A DNA stretch of 64,000 nt, taken from positions 12,739,001-12,803,000 of the forward strand of contig CM054181.1 of NCBI GenBank assembly GCA_028829895.1. The letters run 5' to 3'. Source of the DNA: Sinotaia quadrata. Lineage: Eukaryota; Mollusca; Gastropoda; Architaenioglossa; Viviparidae. A model generated the notes under the pieces. It did no database searches, was not told the origin of the DNA, and saw only the letters and a list, made by a program, of their open reading frames with translations. Within the stretch, counting starts at the first letter, position 1. The number at the start of each line of letters is the position of its first letter. Shown here in pieces: positions 43,810-55,700 of this stretch. The position numbers and the translations under genes were made by a program.

Positions 43810-45765
43810 AAGCTTACACTACATTACACATGCATTCTCAACAGCATGAAAGCAAAATGTATTTCTTGTAATCAACATTTGCTTGAATGCGCTGTCCTTC
43901 AAGTTGAGATAAAAAGAGATCATGATATTTTTTAAAAAGCCATAACGGTTCTCGAGGCACACCTCTCCATTTCTGTTTATTTAAGGCATTTTAAGCTGTA
44001 TAAATCCGTTTATTTATGTTTCATTACGTAAATACGTTTATTTGGCACAAGTAATCATCATTCTTTTTTGTTAGATTATCATGGACTCTCTTGTGTTTGA
44101 GTAGTTTGAATAAAATAATGACCCTTGTGCTATTTTCATATGTAGTCAGTGCATTATAATTATTTGCTTCGAGCTTTTATAAGAATACGCGCTTTATTAA
44201 GTGAACATTATTAGTAAAAGTGTTAAATTTAACTAACTGCTTTATTGAAAGGAGTACATGGAGTATGTCAAGTTTTAGAGGAGGACATTTTATTACTGAT
44301 GATGTTTCTCTTTATTTGCAATAGAAAAGTCATGCTGAAAAAGTTAAATTGTCAAAAGTAAGTAACTCATCTTATGCATAGTTTTTATTAATGATAAAAA
44401 GTTGGGTGTTTTTTTTTAATCACATGTATCTGTTGACATCCTTTATTATTCATTTTCTTCAAAAATGTTTTTATGCTGATAGTCATAGAGTTATGTTAAA
44501 TGAAGCTTAACATAATTATGTGTATTCAGAATATTTTGCTCATCCATCTTGTTAAAGAAGACTGCTTAACAGTCTCTTGATTTAATTTTTGGCTCTGTTC
44601 TAATTCAAGAACAAACAAAATACATTAATTCCAATAGCGTGGGTTGCATTTTGTAAACTCTCCACAAGCGTAAAAGTAATTTTGATAACTAGATCTGATA
44701 AGCGTACGAACGATTAAACAAATGAAGAGTAAGTTGTTACTAAATATTCCGGTAGAATTTAAATATATTGTGACCCCGAACCTTCTCTTTATTATTAATA
44801 TTTCATTTAATAATCGGTAACTTTCTTTCACCAATATCACCATTGATTAATTATAATTGAAAATATCATATCCTGTTCAGATAGTCACCGCTCATGTAAC
44901 TTTTAAATTCAACAGTTCAGTTCTTAAACGAACCTTGTTTACAGGTTTATGGCTTCTCATGATCGTGAACAGTTCTCAGAAAACAGCAGTAGAAGTATAC
45001 AGATAATTTCATCTGAAAAATAAACATAAATAAAATAAGCTAGTGATTTACAAATTCCAATTTATTACTGGTTCTATGACAGGTGTTTCTCAGTTTAAGA
45101 AGTGCCCCTTAATATTGAGGATTATATCATCTTCTAAATTTAATACACTTCTTGATGCAGTCAGTCAATAGGGCGGCATCTCCACACACAATGTTAATTG
45201 TCATTTTAGAAATGTGTACTCGAATTATCTGTAACCTGACATATCGACCGATATGCTTTATTCTTCATTGATGTATAACACAGAAATGCAGACAAAAATG
45301 TGTCAAACGACATCTAATATCTCTGTTGACATTAATAGTCTGTGCAAAGACAAACAGGTTAGAACAGTTTGACTTCACTCGAGTTAGACTGTAAGACCGT
45401 CAGAGTTATAGCCAGTTGTGACATAGTTTGGACATTGCTAATATTGTAATGAAAAGTTCATTTTTAAATGTACGAGTGCACATATTTAGGTTAAAGTTCG
45501 CTAAACGCTAATTACTAGTGCTTCACATTCCATACAGTGAGTATACTACGAGTATACTATACTGATTACAGTATGAGTATACTATAGTATAGGTCTATAT
45601 GACCTAGTTTTCATTTGTTCAATCCCATTCTGGCCCGCTACAAGTTTTCTGACAGTTTGGCCACCACTGATAAAAGGGATAACAGACACTACAACACAAC
45701 AGTGAATCATGGAATAAAACAAGTTCCCAAGTAATTCATCTGAAAAAAAACCTAAAAACAACCTC
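43810..45765. other. Intergenic sequence without recognised genes
   Basis: Between the divergent genes. No exon with good splice sites, no array and no transposon end was recognised; a small repeat of GAGTATACTA lies at 45,538-45,590. Confidence 0.5.
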
Positions 45766-45769
45766 ATAT

Positions 45770-45975
45770 CGAGCGCGCGCGCACACACACAAACACACAA
45801 TCGACGGGGTTGCTTGCTGACCACACAAACAACAGCCTCCGTCCGCCTCCCAGAGACAAGCGAAGGGAGCGAAGCTCTGTCTGTGCACCCCGCAGAGGCG
45901 AGAATGTCGAAGGATGAAAACCTCAACGCATTCACTGAGAGAGAGAAAGAACTGAAGTTTTGGGCACTTTGACGC
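45770..45975. other. CpG-rich patch between the two genes with a 22-codon ORF
   Basis: In a CpG-poor background this stretch has GAGCGCGCGCGC and many further CG dinucleotides. On the plus strand a short ORF (45,904-45,972) reads MSKDENLNAFTEREKELKFW and two more residues before a stop. It may be a promoter or first exon (for PAXBP1 or an unrecognised transcript) or an old insertion. I do not recognise the peptide. Confidence 0.3.
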
Positions 45976-46317
45976 TTTAATTAACTATCTCTCTGTGACA
46001 GTTGTGACAAAATCATTCCTAACAAATAAAATACAACTGTCAACACTAGTTCTTATGAATAATCGCTTTGAAACTATAGGCCTAATTATATTTATCTTTA
46101 ATGGTTTAAAGAAAACTTTAATATTCTGATTGACTCTTTAAAAATTTAGTTTTCTCAATGATTGACTGAGGATTTTAAGGCGTTATTTTACAACTTACAT
46201 ATTCATATAAACTAAAGAATAGATCTTTAAACGCAATACTCAGTTATTAACCTGCACACTTTTGAAGATTTCCTGCACTATATTACTATTTCCCTGCACG
46301 AGTTAATGTTTGGTTGA

Positions 46318-46325
46318 TGACGTCA
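46318..46325. promoter_or_regulatory. Perfect CRE (TGACGTCA) upstream of PAXBP1
   Basis: The 8-bp palindrome TGACGTCA, the CREB/ATF consensus, lies 175 bp upstream of the PAXBP1 ATG, in the interval where its promoter is expected. Its position supports a regulatory role, but function is inferred from the motif only. Confidence 0.4.
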
Positions 46326-46499
46326 ATACCTGATTCGAAAATATTCGTTTTAAATATCTTCAGTTTTATATATATTAAGTTGAGACTGTCAGTTATTGAC
46401 GATAGGTGTTCATAGTTTCTTCATTAGATGCACTAAATGCTAAAAAAAAAAAAATTAAAATGCAATAAATCTTAAGCCTCAGTTTAGAAGCGGCATAAA

Positions 46500-46740
46500 A
46501 TGGCGACTATGTTCAAGAAACCAAAGCGGAATTTTCGACGTAAGGCTGCTGACAGTGATACTGAAAATGACAAAAACGAACAAATCGAAAATATGGACAT
46601 TGAAGAAGGCTCACAAAATAGTATATCATTGGAGTCAAATGCTACCGAAGCTAAAGAAAAAAAGAAAAAGTCTAAGGCAGAGAAAGAGCCACGAATTCCG
46701 AAAAATTTATCTACCCTGAGCTTCGATCACGAGGAAGAAG
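46500..46740 (+). CDS. PAXBP1: PAXBP1 exon 1
   Basis: 241 nt, phase 1 out, residues 1-80: MATMFKKPKRNFRRKAADSD, an acidic stretch, a lysine-rich patch (KEKKKKSKAEK) and LSTLSFDHEEE, like the LLSFQDEEE of human PAXBP1. The start ATG sits in AAAATGGCGAC, which also resembles a YY1 motif. Donor GTTAGT. Confidence 0.93.
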
Positions 46741-49736
46741 GTTAGTACTACTACTAATAGTATAATATTTAGAAGCACACATGTAATATAAAAGATACTA
46801 TTTTCTGCACTTGTTAACTGATACATCTTTGTTTACTTAACTAAGTCTTATGTGTTAGGACTTTGTGATTGTGTACATGTATATTAAATATTTCATGGGA
46901 AAATTCTGTTCCACTCATGATTTTTGTTTGTGTTTTGGGAATGCATATAATATATTGCTCACCATATCGCTTTTCTAAAAACTTCAGTAGGTTAGAAACA
47001 CTGCAGCTAGGATTATCTCAGAGCTCCAAGAACACTTCACAGTTAACTTCTTTACAGGTTTTCTTTGGCTATCCTGTGATGCAAGATAGCTCCTTCAGTC
47101 CTTGTTACACTTTACAATCTGGTTTCAGCCTTAAAAGTTAAATACCTAATAATGTAATATTGTGATACCATATGTATTCACCACTCTGCTAGAAGCTTGT
47201 ATTCACCATCATACAAATTCTCAACAATCTTAGAGCAAAGTTTGTCATACAGTAAAACCTAGAATTGGCCTGTCGAGTTAATAAAGTGAGATGCAAAGTG
47301 ACCACGATTATTTTATGTATAATTATTGTAAAATACTGAGACCTGTTATAAGATGAAGCACTTTATTAAGTCTTCTTTCACTGCAATTATTATTATTTAT
47401 ATATTATATGTATATTAATTATTATAATAATAGATTCATTTTTTACTGATGTTTCAGCTGACACTGAAATTTTTAAAGTGAAAAAATCAAGTCACAGCAA
47501 AAGAATTGCAAAGCAGTTAAAGAAGGAAAGAGAAAAGGATGAAAAACCAAGTTCCAGTGCAGATAAAGTTAATCAAAAGAAAACTGACTCTGATGAGGAA
47601 AGGGAAAGGGAAAAAGAGTTGAAAGTAAGAAATAATATATTGGCTTGACTTACAATGCAGGTCTCCACAAATATATTGGCTTGATTTATACTTAGTGCAA
47701 GTTTTCACTAAGGTACCATTCAGATTATAGCAAAATACTGAAATCATATATATTTAAATATTATCTTTGTGTTTGGTTGGTTATTGGTGTTCATGTTCCC
47801 TTTTCCTCTTTTAAGTTTGGAATATTATAACTTACATGAATTAATTTATGAAAATAGCCCCTCTAGAATATTCTGAAGGACTTATTTGCAATATATTTTA
47901 TTGAGGGTTGCACAAGTAGCATATTTCTTCTTTTTGTCAGTTTTGACTACTTGATATTGTTGGATTCATAATTAAATTCCTTTATTTTTTTAAAATATAA
48001 AATGCATTATGTTGCATGAAAAATTTTTTGGTTATAAATATAAAGAAAAGTATCCCTTGTGTGCCTGCACAAACATCAGGGGTATTGGGTTTGTGCTCTG
48101 TTATACTATATGAAACTTGATTCTGAAAATTGAATTTGTGCTCTCTTTTTGCTTGAATATTTTGAATAGCTTGTATCTGCACAAAGGTTTTAACAAAATT
48201 AGATACTGTCTTGTTTCACAAGTTAACCATAAAAATGTTAAGATATTATTTGGGACAGTGAGGTTACAAAAATGGGATGTGAGGTTAAGGAAGTCCAACC
48301 AAGGGTGTGCATCAGCTATATAAAAGTCCCTTGAAGGCAGTGTACTTTGAAGATGGCATGTTCTTCCTGAAGAAGAAGATGTGTGCAGATCAAAGTCTTT
48401 TTTAAAACATACATTCAGAGATAACTGTGCATTTGTCTGAGCAAGATGGCCACTTGAAAACTGTTAGCTCACCAAATTCTGCTTTCTTCATAAAATTGAC
48501 TATGCCTTTATCAGAAAAATTAACTTTAGTGACTTCAATATAAAAGTCATCATCATAGTAAATGGCAATCATCTATCCTATTCTTGTAAAACTGAACTTT
48601 GGTAAATTAAAATCTTGCTCCTGATCAGTTTTCTATTGAAACATCACTGTCAGCAAACACTGTCATTAGATAACACCTGTCAAGATGCATTTGTTTATTT
48701 CTGTTTGTTTGCGAAGATGTGGTTGGAAGCTGCAGGCTTGGTAGTTGCCATGTAGCTAAGCTCTCCTCATTTGCTCCAACAAGTGCAAGGAAGCACTTCA
48801 GATTTTTTGCCAAACTAAGCAGGGTTCCTGTCAATCTGTGTGGATTGATTAGGCCGGTCGTACCTACAGTGCATAATGTTAAACTTTAACTAAGTCAGTA
48901 CTTGTACAATTAAAATAATTTTAACTTTCTTACGTTTTTAGAAATAAACTATTTTTGCACTATATTTAAATTGTTGAAATGTTAAGTAGGCCTAATTATT
49001 TAACAAACAAGTCAAACTGTGGAACATTAAGGTTAGAAGTGAAAGTAGTGGCTTTGCAACATGTAAATATTGATAATCTCCCTTGATTTTTGTAGTGACC
49101 TAATTCAACATTGGTTTATGAACGAACCAAATCACATCAAACAGCTATAAAATGAAAGTGAAAGCACTACCAAGTTTGTAATTTATCTGTCTTCATAAAA
49201 CTTTGTTTGCTACATTTTATATTGAATGCAACGTGATTATTCGTTTCTGGTTTCAAGAGCACAAGCATTTGACAGACCCACTACTTTTGAAAGAACAATA
49301 GAAACAAAATGCTAATCATACTAAACCACATAATAAAACTATAATCCCTTTAAAAGAATAACAACTAAAATATTTATCAGAAACATAATGCAGTATTAAA
49401 TTTAGTGTAAACTTAGTGACTTCTCTTCAGAAGTTGCTTAAGGAAGCATGCAATTTGAAAACATTGTTGTAAGAACGATTGTAAATAGTTCACTCACGTT
49501 TGATTGGATTACTTGTGTCCCACATGAAAACATTAACCCCTTACCTCAGTTAAAAGGGTATGGAAAAATCTTTCATTCACCTAGTAATGATGTACTTTTG
49601 ACCATTTTTTTTACAACGAAAATTGCAGATTTCTTACCAAATTTTGCTTTAAAATTTATTTTTTAAATGTGTACAGAATAAACCAAGCCAAACATTATAG
49701 CAGCAGATGCAGCAGTTAACTTTATTTTGGTACCAA

Positions 49737-49772
<36 letters not shown>

Positions 49773-52700
49773 TACACAAGCTGAGGTAAGAAACGTGTTG
49801 TGCCAAAACACGCAATCTGTTAAGTCTTTGTAAGTTGACTGGTCAAAACTCAACACATATGAAAAATTAATCTTCTTTGTTCAATGCGTGTACTTTCCAC
49901 ATAGCAAGCAAGACATACAAATTTACAATCATAAGAATAGAAACATTAAGCTTGATTTTGAATGTTTGTTTGAATTAAACAATGTGGTTGTTGAGAAATC
50001 AGTAAATGAAAATGTGTGCTTTTATACATTGATTGCTGCTGGCCTAATACTGTGCCTCTGTTTACTAAGAATAATTTACTATATTTAATGTTTCTAGAAA
50101 CTTAGAGAAGAACTGAGAACACTAAATGGAGATGAAGCAGAAGAACTAGAGAGTAGTGAGGATGAAACTGGTTCTATTTCTTTTCGCAGCAGATTGGCAA
50201 GTATGTATATTATTATGAATATGAGTAATGGTTCCATATCTATCCTTTCACAGCAGACTGGCATATATGTGTATCGTTATGAATACGATTAATGGTTGTC
50301 AGATTTTCCTACTGAGTTATATATAATTTGCTCTCCATTCAGAACAGAGAAAAAAATTATTAGAAAGTTTGGTATTTTGTGTTTCAAAATGTATTTTTTA
50401 AAAATATATTTAGAGGTCAGAAATTTGTAAAATATTATAGTTGCTTACAAAATTGGTATTGTTAAACTTTCCAGATAAAATGAAATCTCAAAACTTAACT
50501 TTTCACTCCACCAGGCTTATTATTATAGCTGCTAGTGGGGATTGAGGTCAGGTACACTGTGACTCATTTTATGGTCACATTTATTAATTGCATTTAACAT
50601 TGTTGTAATAATGGATATTGTAATAAATTTGTAACCTTAGACTCATCATTTTCTTTATGTATATGTTTTTTTTCACTAAGCATCCCCACACTTAAAAAAT
50701 GCTCCAAGTCTTTCAGTCATTTCTATGCTGCAAAAATTTTCTTTTTGGCCTTTGTAAGTTGGCTTATTGCAAACTCTCTGTCCAGTTCCAATTTTAGAAA
50801 TGTTGCTACTTGAGTTAGCTGGTGAATTTATAAGTCTGTTTTTAACTGAGATGCAAAATTACGTTTAAGGATAGTAATTGCATTTTTTCAAACTAAAAAA
50901 GTACATACTATTTTTAAAAAGTAAGATACGTTTATTATTGAAAGAATGGGAGTTTATTAAATATGTTATTTATTTACATAATATTTACAGAACCAAATGC
51001 CTATTACAGTTTAAATTTTGTGTTATATATTGTAAATATGTTTTAGGGGGTGAAATTCCTGATGCCAAAACCATTCACTTTATACGAAAGCAACGCCAGA
51101 TGGCCAGACAAAGTGAAGACTATTTGCCAGTGGAGCAGAATGAGAGCTTGAGAAATAAAAATACTAGTACTTCAACTTCAAGGCTAGTCAGGTATGATAA
51201 TTTATCCTATTGTTCTTTGTTCCTTATTTTTTAAATGAATGTCATAACAAAAGTATTGTTAGTTTTTCTGTGAAGCGCTCATGACTTGATCATTACTGTT
51301 CTAATTATGTAGGTGGCCTTTTCTTTAAGTTATGATCATTAATTTTCTAATTTTACTTTGTTCCTTTGTCTTTGTGATTTGATCATTAATGTTCAGATTT
51401 TAATTTATGCTTTTTCTTAATGATTCAATCATTATTGGTGCCATTTCATAGAAGAATCTGGTTATCTTTTCCAATTTGTTCTTTCACCAATTTGAGCTCT
51501 GACATCAGTATCTTCATCACATTATTTGTGATTTGTGATTAAATGCAATCATTTTGATAAACAGACATATAGGTTTAGAATAGTTCTGTTTGAAATGCAC
51601 ATATTTACTGTTTCATTTATAAAGTTACATTGCATTAAAAGGAGTAAAGTTTTTCTTGTCATCTACATTTTATATAGGAATGTATCTATGAACTTAGTGC
51701 TTGTGTTCAAACTAAGAATGATAAACAATTATTAAAAAGTTGTGCATTGTTTATCTTTGTTAATCTCTGCTGATGATAGTGTTGAAATTGAGAAAACATT
51801 GACTGCTGATCATTGCGTTTTTTAAGCAATTTTTTTTTTTTTGATCATACTTAATCAGATGATCTGAAATAGTGTTGTTAGTTTTCTGCAAGAGTAGAAT
51901 GTAGTCTAGAATTCATTCTTACTACTATTGCCGTTTTTCTATATGATGTATTTTATCATTTGTTAAATGTTTGTGCATGAACTATAAAACTGTTTGCCAT
52001 TTTTCTGTAGGATATATTTTGTCCTATGTTAAATTTTTGTGTTAGATCTGTAGGTTTTACACAGATTCATAAATACTTATGTCTTAGTATCCTAAGGGCA
52101 ATAATTTAGTTCTTGTTTCTAAAAATGTATTTTAAATATTTTATAACTCTTTGACTTTGTAAGAGGGTCCTACATTGTCACTTATTTTAGAGTTCATATT
52201 TAGTTATGAAATCCCTAGGAGGATGCAGATAACATAATATTCAGTTTGCATATTTTATTAAAAATATATTGGTTGACATGTTTTTAAGTTTCTGTAAATT
52301 TTATTTAAAAAACTAAATTTAAGACCACAATACATAACAGCAACACTTCATAACTCTGTAACTATATTAACTTCAAACAATTTAATACTTTTTTAAAAAA
52401 ATTCATTTACAGAGATGACGAAGATGATAAGAGTGATGAAGAGGAAGATGATTTCCGTGTGGATTTTACTGTAAACAAAGCAGCACAAGAAAGACAGCAG
52501 CTGCGTGATGATTTCTTGGCAACAGAACATGGTTTGTATATGGGTTTTGGTTTTTTTTGGGTGAGGGATTTTACTTTGATTTTGGTTATTTTAGAGAGAG
52601 TTTTTCATGAATTAATTGCAGGACAACACATAATACTTTTTTTTTTTAATGCAATTTTCCAAAATGGGGAAAAAATGCTTTTTACACGTATTTTACACTT

Positions 52701-55700
52701 TGCCATTTTTGCATCACCCTAAAGTAAAAACTGATTATCTGACAGAGCTAAATTTTTGCATACCTCATGTATCCAATGTTGACATGAAGCCTGATTTTTT
52801 TCCTGAGGCAATAGCTTTCTTAATTTTTGAGTTATTGATTCTTAAAATTGAGAAAAAACACAAATTGAGCAATGGCACTTTGAGCCAACACTGAAAATGA
52901 ACCATATTAATGCTTTTTTGCTTAATTTGAGTTCCATTTGACTTGTTTAACAAACTTTAAGTAATTATAATGAAATAGCAACTTAAAATTTGCCGACATT
53001 TTAAAATTTATGATTATTTAAAAATAAGGATAGAGGGCTAATTGAAACCTAGTGTATTATGTATTCTGAAACATGGTCCCTCAAAGTCTTGGCCAATTTT
53101 TACAAGTAAAATGAACCCTAACAATAATTTAACCTATTACCAACTCTTAAAAGATACAATGATAGGGTATAGCCTCACAAAAACTAAATAATTAATGCAT
53201 ATTTGAGGCTGTTGCTATTGGCGCTACCCGTTATGATTAATTAAATGGCTGTCATTCGTGATCCATCATAACTTAGTTAATAAACCAGGTTTTTTGTGAG
53301 GGGAAAACGATCTAGGATCAATGTGTGATTACATCTGACATTTTATCAAACATTGTTAATAAAATTTACAGCAGAAATGATAAATAACTGTTTAGAAGGC
53401 CAATACTTGTCGACTCTTGCTCACGTCCATGACGGTCTCGAACGCATTACTGTCTGTACAGATACGATCTTTATTTCCATCAAATAGCCTTAAAAGATTA
53501 TCCAGATAATTAATTAAAATCTTTTTACAACTGCAAGAGTTATAGTTAATTAAACTTGGTGAATTACTTTCGCAGCAGAGAAACAAGCACAGCCGACAAC
53601 GCCATGGCGATCACGCGCTTTGTTTATGTTTAGGCCTGTGTTTACTTCGCGCACACTTGGGTAGCACATTTTCCCGCTCTACAAGTTCTGCTACAAAAAT
53701 GCCACTTTGTCATGCTATATACTATTTTAAAGAAGAGATTTTCTACTTTCTATTGATATAAGGGAAAAAATCTATATTTTCAGAAATAACTGTGCAAAAA
53801 CGTAATTGAAAAATAGGCTTTTTTCAGTCAACTTTTACATACAATAAAAATACAGATTCGAAACTAGCATGGTTGCATTCTACATTCATTTTTCTTTAGT
53901 TTGATATAAGGTATATCAAAACACGATGGTAAAACCGGAGATTGCGATTTTTGCCACAGCTATTGAAACACACCAACCGTACCTAATTTAATGCGATCGT
54001 ACACACTTCCACTCACTCTCTCACAAATAAAAAATACATTATTGAAAAGTTGGAAGATAGTTTTATTCAACAAACTATTTCACAAGCATGATAAATACGG
54101 AACATAAACACAGCACTTGTGACAAAAAGGTAAATTTTTCAGAATTTAGTAGTTGTCCGATATATTCATATAGAGGCTGGTTATACCTAATATATGTAGG
54201 CAGAAAGATAATAATATATTTAATTACAATTGTATATAATTATATATTATGTGGGCAGAAATGGTATATATTTGATAAAGCAGAAAGGTGTACAACTGTA
54301 ATATAGGAGATGCTCTGTAACATCTTAATATGCGTCTTACTCTTTAAAATCTGTGATATTTTAATGTTAAGATTTCATTTAAAGTGTTTATATTGAGTTA
54401 CATTTCAGATATTGTTTTAAGAATATGTTAAAAGTGATCACATAATCATCTTTATTTGCAAATAAATTTACATATTTTATTCCACTGAATATCTTGGTTG
54501 TTTTAAATTATTTTAATTAATTCTTTGCAGGCAGTGGAGATGAAAGTGAGAAGGAACAGGAAAAATGGGAAGATCAGCAAATACAGAAAGCAGTAAAGAT
54601 ACAGGTAATTCTTAGCTCTTTTTTCATGTGTACTCTAGCTTAGAGAAAATGCAAGATTTAGCAAGGGAAATAGCAAAACTAACAAGAAATGATTGCATTC
54701 AATTGTACAAATGAAATTATTTTCCATGCCAATCAGTAACATCAGTAAGAAAAATATTTTATAAATCAGTCTTTATTCTTTTGGTATTATATACATGAAT
54801 TGTGAAATTTTGTTTTCTTTAGGCACCAGAACTTCTGCACCAGCAACCAAACATTAGCAACAACACCGTCCAACCAGATCTGAGTCGCTATGGCCCCAAC
54901 TTGGCAGCACCCTTACCAAGCTTTACAGAAAGTGTGTCCAGAATTATTGATACATCTCAAATTACTATTGAATCAGTCAAAAAATCTTTACAAGAAAGGT
55001 ATCCTTTGCTCTTTTCTTGCATGTAATCTCATTTTTGTATAGTTGTTAGTTTGGGTATTTTATCTCTTATGTTTATGTATTATATGATTGTTCTATTTCA
55101 GATAAAGCTGTGCATTGTATGTGAATAGTAAGTTACAAGTATTTTCATTGGTTGATAGAACATCATATTGAGATCATTTCAGATTACTGATGTGTTATTT
55201 TATTGGTTTGTTCATCAACATTATACCATTTAAGATTATGATTGGTTGATATAAGACTTTATTGACTAAGTTCATCAATACTTTGTCATTTCAGATTGCG
55301 TGCATACTGAATGGTTAATATAAGATTTTATGTGTTCAGTCTATCAGTTGTATAACATTTAAGATTACATGCAGCTGAATGTTTGATGGAATATTTTATT
55401 CTAAGTTCATCAGTGATGTAACATTTCAGATTGCTTATGTGCGGTTGGTGATAAATTAAGTTCATCAGTATTATGAGATTGCATGCAAACCTATTGATTG
55501 GTAAAATATTTTGTTGGTTAAATTCATTAGTAATATAAGGCTATCTGAAAAACATTAAATAAGATTATGTCTTTCTTTGGAATTATGCTAATACAGCCAG
55601 TATTCTTTTCAGTAAGAAGGTCGGTCAGTGTTCACCCAATAAACTTTTGGTCTATAACTTTAATATTAATGATGTCTTACTTTGTTATTTAAAAATACTT

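Noticed and set aside
45582..45935. 117-codon minus-strand open frame between the genes
   Set aside because: Lies over the CpG-rich patch, includes a Val-Cys/Ala-Arg low-complexity run from the CA and CG repeats, and has no recognisable domain.
46869..47141. 90-codon open frame in PAXBP1 intron 1
   Set aside because: No domain, no splice-consistent link to exon 1 or 2, and exon 1 joins exon 2 in perfect phase without it.
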